Below are positions 53,286 to 62,827 of a stretch of 64,000 nucleotides of DNA, piece by piece (the stretch's first letter is position 1; each line of letters begins with the position of its first letter). Both the position numbers and the translations under genes were made by a program. The DNA comes from Gp6-AA40 sp963742105. GTDB taxonomy: Bacteria > Acidobacteriota > Vicinamibacteria > Vicinamibacterales > UBA2999. A model generated the notes under the pieces. It made no database searches. It was not told the DNA's origin and saw nothing but the letters and a program-made list of their open reading frames with translations. The DNA is taken from positions 806,001 through 870,000 of the forward strand of contig CAVUKN010000005.1 in the NCBI GenBank assembly GCA_963742105.1. The letters run 5' to 3'.

Positions 53286-54517
53286 TGGCGCGCCGTTCCA
53301 GTACTCAGGTGGGTATCGTCGGCGCGGGCCCCGCAGGCCTGATGCTGGCGCAGCTCCTTCATCTCAACGGCATCGATTCGGTCGTCGTCGAGAACCGCAG
53401 CCGCGATTACGTGATCGATCGGGTGCGAGCGGGCGTCCTCGAGCAGGGCACCGTTGATCTCCTGGTCGCCATGGGCGTGGGCGCCGGAGTCCGGCGCGGC
53501 GGACTCCCGCACTCCGGGGTCGACATTTCCTTTCAGGGACGCCGTCATCGCATCGACCTCACCGGGCTCACCGGTGGCAAGGGGATCACGGTGTACGGGC
53601 AGAACGAGGTGGTCCGCGATCTGATCGATGCGCGCATCGCGACGGGGCGACCGCTGTATTTCGAGGCGGAAGACGTCACGGTGGCTGGCATCGACGCGAC
53701 ACCGACCATTCGCTTCCGTCACGACGACGACGATCACGAACTCGTGTGCGACTTCATCGCCGGCTGCGACGGGTTCCACGGCATCTGCCGTCCAGCGATT
53801 CCGGCGGACGTGCTCACGGTCTTTGAGCGGACCTATCCGTTCGGATGGCTGGGAATTCTGGCCGAAGCTGCGCCCTCCTCTGAGGAACTGGTCTACACCT
53901 ACCACGACCGCGGGTTCGCGCTGTTCAGCATGCGGTCGCCAACGATTACGCGGCTGTACTTCCAAGTGCCTCCCGAGGAGCGAATCGACGACTGGTCGGA
54001 CGCGGCGATCTGGGAGGAGATGCTCGGACGCATGCGCACGTGTGACGGGTGGCAGCCGCATGTCGGCCGGATCCTCCAGAAAAGCGTGACGCCGATGCGC
54101 AGCTTCGTGGCCGCGCCGATGCAATACGGACGCGTGTTCCTGGCGGGCGATGCCGCGCATATCGTGCCGCCGACCGGTGCAAAGGGATTGAACCTCGCCG
54201 CCTCTGACGTCCTGGTGCTCGCCGGCGCGTTCAGGACGTTCTTCACCTCCGGGCGCACCGAGGGGCTGGACCGATATTCGGATGTCTGCCTGCGGCGAAT
54301 CTGGAAGGCGCAGCGGTTTTCGTGGTGGATGACGGCGACGCTCCACCGGTTCCCCGATGAAACGCCGTTTGACCGTCAGCGTCAGGTTGCCGATCTGGAT
54401 TATCTGACCAGCTCGCGTGCGGCAATGACCAGTCTCGCCGAGCAGTACGTCGGGTTGCCGTTCGAGGTGTCGTTCGAGTCGGCCGGGTTGCCAGGTGAGG
54501 CGCCGGGTCGAGGGTAA
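53285..54517 (+). CDS. pobA: 4-hydroxybenzoate 3-monooxygenase-like flavoprotein
   Basis: The 410-residue protein, from GTG 53285, is a class A FAD monooxygenase. The N-terminal dinucleotide motif is VGIVGAGPAGLMLAQ, the middle is CDGFHGICR (DG motif), and GDAAHIVPPTGAKGLNLAA binds the FAD ribityl chain. The segment around FQVPPEERIDDW and the length (PobA is about 394) fit 4-hydroxybenzoate hydroxylase, which makes protocatechuate. Salicylate or related hydroxylases are the alternative. LysR gene upstream suggests aromatic induction. No ring-cleavage gene lies nearby. Confidence 0.8.
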   Translation: MARRSSTQVGIVGAGPAGLMLAQLLHLNGIDSVVVENRSRDYVIDRVRAGVLEQGTVDLLVAMGVGAGVRRGGLPHSGVDISFQGRRHRIDLTGLTGGKGITVYGQNEVVRDLIDARIATGRPLYFEAEDVTVAGIDATPTIRFRHDDDDHELVCDFIAGCDGFHGICRPAIPADVLTVFERTYPFGWLGILAEAAPSSEELVYTYHDRGFALFSMRSPTITRLYFQVPPEERIDDWSDAAIWEEMLGRMRTCDGWQPHVGRILQKSVTPMRSFVAAPMQYGRVFLAGDAAHIVPPTGAKGLNLAASDVLVLAGAFRTFFTSGRTEGLDRYSDVCLRRIWKAQRFSWWMTATLHRFPDETPFDRQRQVADLDYLTSSRAAMTSLAEQYVGLPFEVSFESAGLPGEAPGRG

Positions 54518-54706
54518 CGGATACGGCTCCACCTGTGCTATTCACCAGCGGCGTTGCGGCAGTGCTGCGTCTCCACTCCTCTATGCGCCGGCGGAATAAC
54601 GCTCATACCCTTTGACCTGCCGTCGCGCCGCAGGCAGTATCCGGCGCCAATCGGCCATTGCTGTGTCGTGACGTCGACGCGCGCGTTGGCCGTCCAAGGA
54701 GCCCTC

Positions 54707-57700
54707 ATGCACCGCAGGTCATGGTCGGCAATCGTCCTGGTGTTCACGCTGCTGCTGCCGTCTCTGGCCGGAGCACAAGGCGCGCTGGCGCGCGGCACGC
54801 TCACCGGCACCGTCCGTGATGGCTCGGGCGCGGTACTGCCCGGCGTAACGGTCGAAGCGGCGAGTTCCGCCCTCATCGAAAAGACCCGCACCGCCGTGAC
54901 CGACAGCTCGGGCGTGTATCGCATCGTCAATCTCGACCCCGGGGTCTACACGCTTACGTTCACGCTGGCCGGCTTCAGTCAGGTGAAGCGCGAGGGCATC
55001 GAGCTGATCGGCTCGGCGACGCTCACGATTCCCGTCGACTTGCGGGTCGGCAATCTTCAGGAAACGGTGGTCGTCACCGGCGAGAGCCCGGTCGTGGACG
55101 TCCAGTCCACGCGGCGCGAAGCGGTGATTCAGGGAGACGTGGTGTCGTCGCTCCCGGGCACCCGGTCGATGGGGTCGCTCATCACCATGATCCCAGGCCT
55201 GGAAACAACTGGTGCCGCCCTCGACCCGTCGCCGCAACTCGTCTTCATGAACGCCCGCGGCGGGCCGTCAGGCGAGGGACGGTTCAACATCAACGGCATG
55301 CCGGTCGCCAACGCCTTCGCCGGTGGCGGCGGCTCCTCGCTCGTCTACGACACCGTGAACGTCGACGAAATCGCATTCACCGTCGCCGGCGGCATGGGAG
55401 AGACCGACGTAGGCGGACCGGTACTCAACATCATCCCGCGCTCTGGTGGGAATACGTTCCAGGGACAGGCGTTCGTCAATTTTTCGAACGACGCGCTGCG
55501 CGGCAACAACCTCACGCCCGAACTGATGGCGCCGACGCCGGGGCCGAACCTGCGCGAGACCCCCGGCATCATCAAGGCGTACGACTACAACGTGTCGTAT
55601 GGCGGGCCAATCGTGCGCGATCGACTGTGGTTCTACGGCAGTTATCGCAAGCTGAACACCGAAACCGCGGTCGAGGGCATCGTCGGCAACGCGAACGCAT
55701 TCGATCTCTCGAGGTGGGATTGGGTCGCGGATCCCAGCCTGACCGCCCGGCGATCGGCGGGACGCTCGATCTACATCGGACGTTTCACGGGGCAGGCAGC
55801 CCAGAAACATCGGGTGTCAGTCAGCTGGGAGTGGCAGCAGCGGTGCGACGGTTCACCGCTCAAGGTCGAGACTGACGGGTGTCACACGAGGGGGGACAAC
55901 TGGGTTGCGGCCGGCGCGGCGACGACCTCTCCCGAAGCACACCTCGCTTACCTGTCGGTGCCGTACAACGTCCTGCAGGGCCGCTGGACCAACCCGCTGA
56001 CCAATCGCGTGATGTTGGAAGCCGGCGCGACGTATTACTCGTATCGGCACGCCGGCGGCTTTCTGTCGCTTCCGCCGGACGGCATCTTCGATATCGGCGT
56101 CACCGAACTTTCGACCGCGGTCAATCCCGCGACCGGAGCGCCGTACGCACCGCGCGCCAACTATGCCTATCGCGCGCTGTCCGAGTACCGGGACGACACC
56201 GCCAGTCCCAACAACTGGAACGCGTCGATGTCGTACGTGACCGGATCGCACAGCGCGAAGATCGGCTATCAGGGCGCGTACCAGGCGGCGAGCACGGTCC
56301 GCCACGCCAACCCGACGCTGCTGTCGTACAACTTCAATCAGGGTGTTCCAACCGGCTTCACGGTGCGCATTCCCGAGTGGGGATCCGCCGATCGGACGTG
56401 GACCCAATCGCTGTTCGCCCAGGACACGTGGACCCGCGGCCGGCTGACTCTCCAGGGCGCAGTGCGGTACGACCGCGCGTGGAGCTACAGTCCCGAAGGA
56501 CTGAGCGGCACCACTGCCTCGGCGCCGCAACTCGGGCTCAACGCGATCACGTTCCCGCGGACGCCCAGTGTCGACGCCTTCAACGACATCACGCCGCGAT
56601 TCGGCGCCGCCTATGACGTGTTCGGCAGCGGCAAGACCGCGCTCAAGTTCAGCGCGGGCCGATATCTGGGTGCGGCGACGAACGGTCTTGCTTACACGCG
56701 GAATAATCCGGCCAACCGGATCGTGAACTCCGTCGCCCGAGGCTGGACCGACAGCGACAACGACCGCGTCGTCGATTGCAATCTTGCAGTCCTCACGCTC
56801 AACGGGGAATGTGCCGCGTTGACGGGCAACGACCTGAACTTCGGCGCCGTGTCCGGCAACATCACCCAGGTGAACCAGGACACGCTCACAGGATGGGGTG
56901 CCCGCGACTATGACTGGCAGTGGAGCGTCGACCTGCAGCAGCAGGTGCTCCCGCGCGTGTCGGCAGACATCGCGTTTTCGCGCCGCTCGTTCTACAGCTT
57001 CACCGTCACCGACAACCAGGCGAGGAACCCGTCGCAGTACGATGCGTGGACGATCAACGCACCGTCCGACCCGCGTCTCCCAGGCGGTGGCGGCTACCCG
57101 ATCACCCTCTACACGCCAACAGCCGCGGCGGCGGCGATTCCGGCCCAGAACTACATCACGTGGGAAACCGACTTCGGACCGGCGCGTTCCAGCTACTGGC
57201 AGGGCGTGGACTTCACCCTCAACGCCCGCGTGCGTCAGCGGCTGACGCTCCAGTTCGGCACGAACACTGGCCGTAAGATCGACGATACCTGCGCCACCGT
57301 CGTGAAGATCGACAGTCCCGACCCGCGCGACTGCCGCCTGACGCCGCCGTATCAAACAACAGTGCGAGGGCTGGCCACTTACACCGTTCCTCGTGTCGAC
57401 GTGCTGGTGAGTGCGACCGTTCGCTCACAACCGCCACTACCGCTCACCGCCACGTGGCCGGTGCCCAACAGCGTCGTGTCCCAGATCCTGGGACGCATCC
57501 CTCCTGGTGGAACGGCGGGAGGCAACACGAACGTGACCCTCCTCGACAACGAGCACCGTCTGTATGCCGACGAGCGCCGCAGCCAGCTCGACATGCGCTT
57601 CGCGAAGATCTTCCGCTTTGCCGGGAAACGTCTCGACATCGGCGTAGACCTCGAAAATCTGCTCAACACCAATTACGGCACGGCGTACGCCGGCACGTAT

Positions 57701-57802
57701 CAGTACAGCACCGGCAACACGGCGATGGGCGGAACCTGGGCGAATCCGACGGCCATCTATACTCCGCGTTTTGCCCGATTCAACTTCGCCGTGAACTTCT
57801 GA
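54707..57802 (+). CDS. TonB-dependent, Oar-like outer membrane receptor (complete)
   Basis: A 1031-residue protein from ATG 54707 (AGGAG eight bases upstream; the longer frame to 54554 is rejected). The signal peptide ends near AGAQG. A CarboxypepD_reg domain (about 25-110; GTLTGTVRDGSGAVLPGV, YRIVNLDPGVYTLTF) is followed by a TonB plug (about 125-240; GNLQETVVVTGESPVVDV, GRFNINGMPV). A long barrel ends in ARFNFAVNF. It is paralogous to the receptor at 2-2368. It imports a large ligand, possibly a sugar or peptide, with TonB; the ligand is unknown. No dedicated binding lipoprotein (SusD-like) is next to it. Confidence 0.92.
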   Translation: MHRRSWSAIVLVFTLLLPSLAGAQGALARGTLTGTVRDGSGAVLPGVTVEAASSALIEKTRTAVTDSSGVYRIVNLDPGVYTLTFTLAGFSQVKREGIELIGSATLTIPVDLRVGNLQETVVVTGESPVVDVQSTRREAVIQGDVVSSLPGTRSMGSLITMIPGLETTGAALDPSPQLVFMNARGGPSGEGRFNINGMPVANAFAGGGGSSLVYDTVNVDEIAFTVAGGMGETDVGGPVLNIIPRSGGNTFQGQAFVNFSNDALRGNNLTPELMAPTPGPNLRETPGIIKAYDYNVSYGGPIVRDRLWFYGSYRKLNTETAVEGIVGNANAFDLSRWDWVADPSLTARRSAGRSIYIGRFTGQAAQKHRVSVSWEWQQRCDGSPLKVETDGCHTRGDNWVAAGAATTSPEAHLAYLSVPYNVLQGRWTNPLTNRVMLEAGATYYSYRHAGGFLSLPPDGIFDIGVTELSTAVNPATGAPYAPRANYAYRALSEYRDDTASPNNWNASMSYVTGSHSAKIGYQGAYQAASTVRHANPTLLSYNFNQGVPTGFTVRIPEWGSADRTWTQSLFAQDTWTRGRLTLQGAVRYDRAWSYSPEGLSGTTASAPQLGLNAITFPRTPSVDAFNDITPRFGAAYDVFGSGKTALKFSAGRYLGAATNGLAYTRNNPANRIVNSVARGWTDSDNDRVVDCNLAVLTLNGECAALTGNDLNFGAVSGNITQVNQDTLTGWGARDYDWQWSVDLQQQVLPRVSADIAFSRRSFYSFTVTDNQARNPSQYDAWTINAPSDPRLPGGGGYPITLYTPTAAAAAIPAQNYITWETDFGPARSSYWQGVDFTLNARVRQRLTLQFGTNTGRKIDDTCATVVKIDSPDPRDCRLTPPYQTTVRGLATYTVPRVDVLVSATVRSQPPLPLTATWPVPNSVVSQILGRIPPGGTAGGNTNVTLLDNEHRLYADERRSQLDMRFAKIFRFAGKRLDIGVDLENLLNTNYGTAYAGTYQYSTGNTAMGGTWANPTAIYTPRFARFNFAVNF

Positions 57803-58105
57803 ACGTGAGGGCGGGTCACTTCTAGGCCGGGCTGGCGAAGGCCGCCGGCCTCGGTAAAGCGGGCCCCGCCAGAGCAGGCCTTCCGGTAGCTGGCCTCGCG
57901 AAAGCAGGCCTGCCTCCGTAGAGCGGGCCTCGCGAAGCAGGCCCGCCTCAGCCGTCGCGCCCGGATGCGCGGCCCCAGTCTTCTTCGTCCCGGGCCAGCG
58001 ATATGCGCCGGGCGCATAGTCGTCATGGAAGTTGATTGAATTCGGGGCACATGAGACTCTCCCCGGATGCGTCGGCGCAGGTGCCGGCCGAGGGAGAAGT
58101 CCGTA
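57803..58105. other. intergenic region with tandem repeats
   Basis: About 300 bases between two plus-strand genes. The first half is the imperfect 33-bp repeat array; the rest has AGGGAGAAG serving as ribosome site for the next gene. Confidence 0.5.
57822..57949. repeat. four imperfect tandem copies of a ~33-bp GC-rich unit
   Basis: Units begin near 57822, 57852, 57884 and 57917 and share CGGTAGAGCGGGCCTCGCGA with variation, followed by AAGCAGGCC. Each copy has a partly self-complementary GCGGGCC...GGCCCGC core. Located just after the receptor stop. Confidence 0.7.
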
Positions 58106-60607
58106 ATGCGGTTCGGCCGGTCCGCGACGCCCTGGTTGATCGTCACGTCTGCGATCCTCTCGATTGTTTCCGTCGTTCGGATGCAGGGGCAGACCCGTAC
58201 GAACGCCGCGCCTGGTTCGCCCGCACCGGCCGTTGCCTCCCGTCCAGCTGCTCCGACTGTTGCGGCGCGTCCCGTTCGCACTGCGACGGTGGCACCCGAC
58301 GCGGCGACGGTTGCGAAGCAGAAGGCGCTGATCGACCAGTACTGCGTCACCTGCCACAACGCGCGTCTCAAGACGGCCAACTTCTCGCTCGAGGGCGCTG
58401 ACTTCAACGCCATTGGCGACAATGCCGAACTGTGGGAGAAGGTCGTCCGGAAGCTGCGCGCCGGCGTCATGCCGCCGCCGGACATCCCGCGTCCGGCCCT
58501 GGCCGACTATGAAGGGGTCCGCGACTTCCTGGAAGCCGAACTCGATCGCCACGCCGCCGGACATCGGAATTCTGGCGCGGTGGTCTTGCACCGCCTCAAT
58601 CGGATCGAATACGCCAATGCGGTTCGCGATCTGCTCGACCTCGAGGTGGATGTCACCGCGTTGTTGCCACCCGACGACGGGGCGCACGGTTTCGACAACA
58701 TTGCCGGCTCGCTGACCATCTCTCCGACGCTGCTCGAGTCGTACACCACGGCGGCCGCGCGCGTGTCGAGGATGGCCGTCGGCTACTGGAAGACGCCAAC
58801 CGAGGCGACGTATCTGGCGCCGAGCGATGCGTCGCAGAACATGCATCTCGACGGGCTGCCGCTCGGAACACGAGGGGGTATCAAGGCGCGCCACGATTTT
58901 CCCGCCGACGGTGAGTACAAGTTCGAGATTCAGAATTTCGGGATCGGCAGCTTCATTCCGGGCGAACAACTCGAGGTCCTGATCGACGGCGAACGCGCGC
59001 ACCTGTTCGCGTATCGCGGTGTCGGGCTGAGCGTGGGGATGACGTCGGACGGCGATGGCACCCTGACGGTGGTGGTCCCCGTCAAGGCCGGCTCCCGCAC
59101 CGTCGCCGCGACCTTTCTGCAGGACAACTTCCGGCCCAGTCTCGACATGATCCGGCAGTACGACCGGAAATCGCTCGAGAACAACAGCATTCCTCAAGTC
59201 GAGTACTACCCGGCCATCGGCTTTCTCCGGATCTCGGGACCGTTCAATCCGCAACGGCCGGAGGACTCGAAGAGCCGCCGCAAGATATTCGCGTGCAAGC
59301 CGTCGCCCGCGCTCGGAGAGGACGCCTGTGCCCGGCAAATCTTCACGACGCTCGCACGCCGTGCCTATCGCCGGCCGGCGACCGCCTCGGACGTCTCGAC
59401 GTTGATGACCTTCTACGCCGAGGGTCGCAAGACCGGTAGCTTCGAAGACGGGATCGAACTGGGTCTGCGGCGGCTGCTGGCGAGCCCGCAGTTCCTCGTC
59501 CGGGTGGAACGCGAACCCGCGAACGCGGCGACGGGCCAGCCGTTTCGGATCACCGATCTCGAACTGGCGTCGCGGCTCTCGTTCTTTCTCTGGAGCAGCA
59601 TTCCGGACGATCAACTGATCTCGCTGGCGGCGCAGGGGCGGTTGAGCAGTCCGGTAGTGCTCGACCAGCAGGTCAAGCGGATGCTGGCCGATCCGAAATC
59701 CGCCGCGATGGTGAACAACTTCGCGCAGCAACTGCTCTATCTGCGCAACCTCAAGGCCACATCGCCGGACGGCGTCTTCTATCCGTCCTGGGATGACGAA
59801 CTGCGGCAGGCCTACCAGAAGGAGGCGGAGCTGTTCTTCGAGAGCATCATGCGCGAGGACCGCAACGTCGTCGACCTGCTGACGGCCGACTACACCTTCG
59901 TCAACGAGCGGCTCGCGAAGCAGTACGGCATTCCCAACGTCTACGGTTCGCAGTTCCGTCGCGTGACGCTGCCGCCGGAGCTCGACTACCGCCGTGGCCT
60001 CCTCGGCAAAGGCGCGTTCCTCTCCGTCACCTGGACGCAGAACTTCCGGACCTCGCCCGTGAAGCGGGGCGTCTGGGTGCTCGAAAACATTCTCGGGACC
60101 CCGCCGCCGGAACCGCCGCCGAACGTGCCGCCGCTCGAGGATACAAAAGAAGAAGGCAAGATCCTGACCCTGCGCGAGCAGATGACGCTGCATCGCCGCG
60201 CACCCACGTGCGCCGGCTGCCACAAGATCATGGACCCGATCGGCTTCGCGCTCGACAACCTGGACGCGGACGGTAAGTACCGTGCGAAACAAGGCGGCGA
60301 CGGCGGCGTGGCGATCGACGCGAAGGTCGATCTGTTCGACGGGCAGAAGGTTGACGGGCCGGCAGGCCTCCGGAACGCGCTGCTGCGGTACTCGCCACAG
60401 TTCACCCGCATGTTCGTCGAGAAGATGTTGACCTATGCGACCGGCCGCGGCATGGAATACACGGACATGCCGACCATCCGCGCGATCACCCGCGGCGTGG
60501 CCAAAGATCAGAACCGTTTTTCGTCAATCGTGCTGGCGGTGGTGAAGAGCGACCAGTTCCAGATGCGCGTCAAGGGCGACGACGCGTCGCGGAACACCAC
60601 GAATTAG
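58106..60607 (+). CDS. DUF1587/DUF1592/DUF1588/DUF1585 multi-domain cytochrome c-type protein
   Basis: An 833-residue protein from ATG 58106 (AGGGAGAAG seven bases upstream). After a signal peptide comes a c-type haem site CVTCH (about residue 90), the PSD1-type motif MPPPD, DUF1587 (LNRIEYANAVRDLLDLEVDV), and a carbohydrate-binding-like middle. The DUF1592 region (LARRAYRRPATASDV) and DUF1588 region (RRGLLGKGAFLSVTWTQN) follow. The DUF1585 part has a second haem site CAGCH. This is the family abundant in Planctomycetota and Acidobacteriota, proposed to be a periplasmic electron-transfer or polymer-oxidation factor. It is paired with the DUF1552 gene eight bases downstream. Confidence 0.88.
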   Translation: MRFGRSATPWLIVTSAILSIVSVVRMQGQTRTNAAPGSPAPAVASRPAAPTVAARPVRTATVAPDAATVAKQKALIDQYCVTCHNARLKTANFSLEGADFNAIGDNAELWEKVVRKLRAGVMPPPDIPRPALADYEGVRDFLEAELDRHAAGHRNSGAVVLHRLNRIEYANAVRDLLDLEVDVTALLPPDDGAHGFDNIAGSLTISPTLLESYTTAAARVSRMAVGYWKTPTEATYLAPSDASQNMHLDGLPLGTRGGIKARHDFPADGEYKFEIQNFGIGSFIPGEQLEVLIDGERAHLFAYRGVGLSVGMTSDGDGTLTVVVPVKAGSRTVAATFLQDNFRPSLDMIRQYDRKSLENNSIPQVEYYPAIGFLRISGPFNPQRPEDSKSRRKIFACKPSPALGEDACARQIFTTLARRAYRRPATASDVSTLMTFYAEGRKTGSFEDGIELGLRRLLASPQFLVRVEREPANAATGQPFRITDLELASRLSFFLWSSIPDDQLISLAAQGRLSSPVVLDQQVKRMLADPKSAAMVNNFAQQLLYLRNLKATSPDGVFYPSWDDELRQAYQKEAELFFESIMREDRNVVDLLTADYTFVNERLAKQYGIPNVYGSQFRRVTLPPELDYRRGLLGKGAFLSVTWTQNFRTSPVKRGVWVLENILGTPPPEPPPNVPPLEDTKEEGKILTLREQMTLHRRAPTCAGCHKIMDPIGFALDNLDADGKYRAKQGGDGGVAIDAKVDLFDGQKVDGPAGLRNALLRYSPQFTRMFVEKMLTYATGRGMEYTDMPTIRAITRGVAKDQNRFSSIVLAVVKSDQFQMRVKGDDASRNTTN

Positions 60608-60615
60608 GAGGACCG

Positions 60616-61989
60616 ATGTTCGTCTCGAAGAAGTTCATCCCCAGGCGGACATTCCTGCGCGGCGCAGGCATCACGCTGGCGCTGCCGTTCCTGGAATCGA
60701 TGGTGCCGGCGCTGACGCCGTTGCGCCTGAGTGCCGCGGCGCCGGTGCGTCGCTTCGTCGGCATCTGGCATCCGCATGGGGCGGCGCCCGGCTACTGGAG
60801 CCCGACGAAGGAAGGCCGGGACTTCGAGTTCTCCTTCATCACCAAGCCGCTGGAGCCGTTTCGCAATCGCACCGTCCTGATTAGCGGCCTCGACATGCCG
60901 GAAGCGTTCGCGACCAACGAGGAGCCGGGCGGCGATCACGCGCGCGGCGCGGTGCTGCTCTCCGGCGCCCGGCCTCGTCGCAATGCGGTGAGCCCGTATC
61001 TCGGCGTCACGATCGACCAGTTGATCGCCCAGAAATACGGGCAGGACACCATCCTGTCGTCGCTCCAGCTCGGCGTCGAGGACAGCGGCAACTACGGCAA
61101 CTGCAACTGGGGCTACAGCTGCGCCTACACCAACTCGATTTCCTGGGTGTCGCCGACGCAGCCGCTGCCGACCCAGGTCAACCCGCGCGTCGTCTTCGAG
61201 CGGCTCTTCGGTGATGGGAGCAGCACCGAGGAGCGCCGCAATGGCCGGAAGCAGAATGCCAGCATCCTCGATTCGGTGACCAAGGAACTGGCGGTCTTCA
61301 AGAACAACCTGGGCGACGGCGACAAGGCGCGTCTCGACACCTACGTCGACAACGTGCGCGAGCTGGAGCGGCGCATTCGCATCGCCATGGACAGCTCGCT
61401 GCAGGAGCCGACCGGCGATGTGCCGTTCGGCCTGCCCGAGAGCAAGCACGTCCACTTCCGGTTGATGTACGACCTGATGGCGCTGGCGTTCGAAGGCGAC
61501 ATCACGCGGTCGGCGACATTCATGCTGGGGCGTGACCTGAGCGGCAGCAGCTTCCCGGAATCCGGCTTCACCGGCGGCTGGCACGGGTCGTCGCATCACG
61601 GCGACAAGCCGGAGAACGTGATGAACTACTCGAAGATCAACCGGTATCACGTGCAGAACCTCGCCTACTTCGTGGACAAGTTGAGCAAGATCCCGGAGGG
61701 CGACGGCACGGTGCTCGATCACATCCTGATCTACAAGGGCAGCAACATGGGGAACTCGCACCGGCACGCACACGAGAAGGTGCCGGTCATCCTCGTGGGC
61801 GGCATCGACGGGACGTTCAAGGGCAACCGGCACCTGGTGTTCCCGGACAACACGCAGCGGACGTCGAACATGCTCGTCAGCCTCCTGCACCTGTATGGCA
61901 TCGATCAGTGGCTCGATGACAAGGGCAAGGCGATGACCGACAAGCTGGGGTCGAGCACGGGCCGGCTGCAGCCGCTGGAGATCGTGTAG
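60616..61989 (+). CDS. DUF1552 family Tat-exported protein
   Basis: A 457-residue protein with the ribosome site TTAGGAGGACCG before the ATG. The N terminus PRRTFLRGAGITLALP is a twin-arginine signal. The rest fits DUF1552: RRFVGIWHPHGAAPGYWSP, GDHARGAVLLSG, SILDSVTKELAVFKNNLG, GGWHGSSHHGDKPE and KINRYHVQNLAYFVDKL. Function unknown; it always accompanies the DUF1592 cytochrome, here eight bases upstream, and is thought to be a partner in the same periplasmic system. Confidence 0.88.
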   Translation: MFVSKKFIPRRTFLRGAGITLALPFLESMVPALTPLRLSAAAPVRRFVGIWHPHGAAPGYWSPTKEGRDFEFSFITKPLEPFRNRTVLISGLDMPEAFATNEEPGGDHARGAVLLSGARPRRNAVSPYLGVTIDQLIAQKYGQDTILSSLQLGVEDSGNYGNCNWGYSCAYTNSISWVSPTQPLPTQVNPRVVFERLFGDGSSTEERRNGRKQNASILDSVTKELAVFKNNLGDGDKARLDTYVDNVRELERRIRIAMDSSLQEPTGDVPFGLPESKHVHFRLMYDLMALAFEGDITRSATFMLGRDLSGSSFPESGFTGGWHGSSHHGDKPENVMNYSKINRYHVQNLAYFVDKLSKIPEGDGTVLDHILIYKGSNMGNSHRHAHEKVPVILVGGIDGTFKGNRHLVFPDNTQRTSNMLVSLLHLYGIDQWLDDKGKAMTDKLGSSTGRLQPLEIV

Positions 61990-61990
61990 C

Positions 61991-62126
61991 GCGGACCTTC
62001 AGGCCGCTCGGCGAGCCTGACAAGGCTCGCCCCACACCGAACACGCTTGAGGCGAGCCTGACGAGGCTCGCCCCACACCGGACACGCTCGAGACGAGCCT
62101 GACAAGACTCGCCCACACCGAACACG
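61991..62126. repeat. composite palindromic element, copy 2, with three 41-bp tandem units
   Basis: Right after the DUF1552 stop lies GCGCGGACCT..CAGG.CCGC and then three units starting at 62010, 62051 and 62092 (period 41). Each has GGCGAGCCTGA..AGGCTCGCC palindromes and a CCCACACCG tail; the third unit is degenerate. The first unit matches the element at 47041-47090. Confidence 0.8.
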
Positions 62127-62149
62127 TGTGCGACGACAATCGTGGCGCG

Positions 62150-62722
62150 TCAGTCGATAACGCCGTCTTGCTTTGCGGCCTCACGGGCCCGCTGGTCGTT
62201 CGGATACCAGTAGTGCAGGTGGCAGCTCTCACACGCCTTGTCCACGTCTCCCAGCTTCGCAAACAACTCCTTCTTGTCTCTGGCATCGATCGCCTTGAGC
62301 GCCAGGGCGGCCGCCGCCTGGAGCCGCTGGGCGCGGCGTACGAATGCGTCGCGATCGTCGTCGACCAACTTCTGAATCTGCTCCGGGCCGAGCTCGACTT
62401 CCGGATATTCGGCCTTGTCACCGGGCCTGCCGACTTTGCGACCGGGCGCCACGAGCAGGTTGGGCGCTTCGAACAGCATCAAGGCGCGGCGCCGCGCTTC
62501 CTTCCACTCGTCATCGGTCTGCGGCGTCTTGTCGATGATGCCCTTTTCGTCCACGATTTCCACGATGTTGTCGAACAGGTATTCGGCACTGGGGCCGACC
62601 ATGGCGTCCATCAGATCCTTGATGGTGGCCGCCGTGGCGAGCTGAGGTGCGGGGGGGACCGACCGGCTGCAACCGCCAGCGAGGCACAGCAGCGCGGCGA
62701 ACCCAGCCCAGTGGATTTTCAT
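62150..62722 (-). CDS. monohaem cytochrome c-like lipoprotein
   Basis: A 190-residue protein from ATG 62722 (GGGAGAA upstream). The lipobox LAGGC (Cys near residue 18) marks a lipoprotein; a c-type haem site CESCH lies late (KACESCHLHYWYP). Between them it is mostly helical (TIKDLMDAMVGPSAEYLFDN), as in cytochrome c'-type four-helix proteins, with a single haem. It is likely anchored in a membrane facing the periplasm. It is convergent with the DUF1552 gene, separated by the palindrome element. Confidence 0.85.
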   Translation of the reverse strand: MKIHWAGFAALLCLAGGCSRSVPPAPQLATAATIKDLMDAMVGPSAEYLFDNIVEIVDEKGIIDKTPQTDDEWKEARRRALMLFEAPNLLVAPGRKVGRPGDKAEYPEVELGPEQIQKLVDDDRDAFVRRAQRLQAAAALALKAIDARDKKELFAKLGDVDKACESCHLHYWYPNDQRAREAAKQDGVID

Positions 62723-62827
62723 GAGGGATTCTCCCAGAGTTGCGCGCCGGGCGCATCGCATTATGGCAACAGAGAGGAGCTTCGCCGTCCGTCCAACATC
62801 GCATAGGATCGGGTTCCACATAGCGCC

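Noticed and set aside
57437..60292. 951-codon minus-strand frame
   Set aside because: Antisense to the DUF1592 cytochrome and receptor; His/Arg/Glu-rich composition typical of high-GC shadows.
61877..62125. Short minus-strand frames across the palindromic repeats
   Set aside because: They only translate the 41-bp repeat; no ribosome site and no family.
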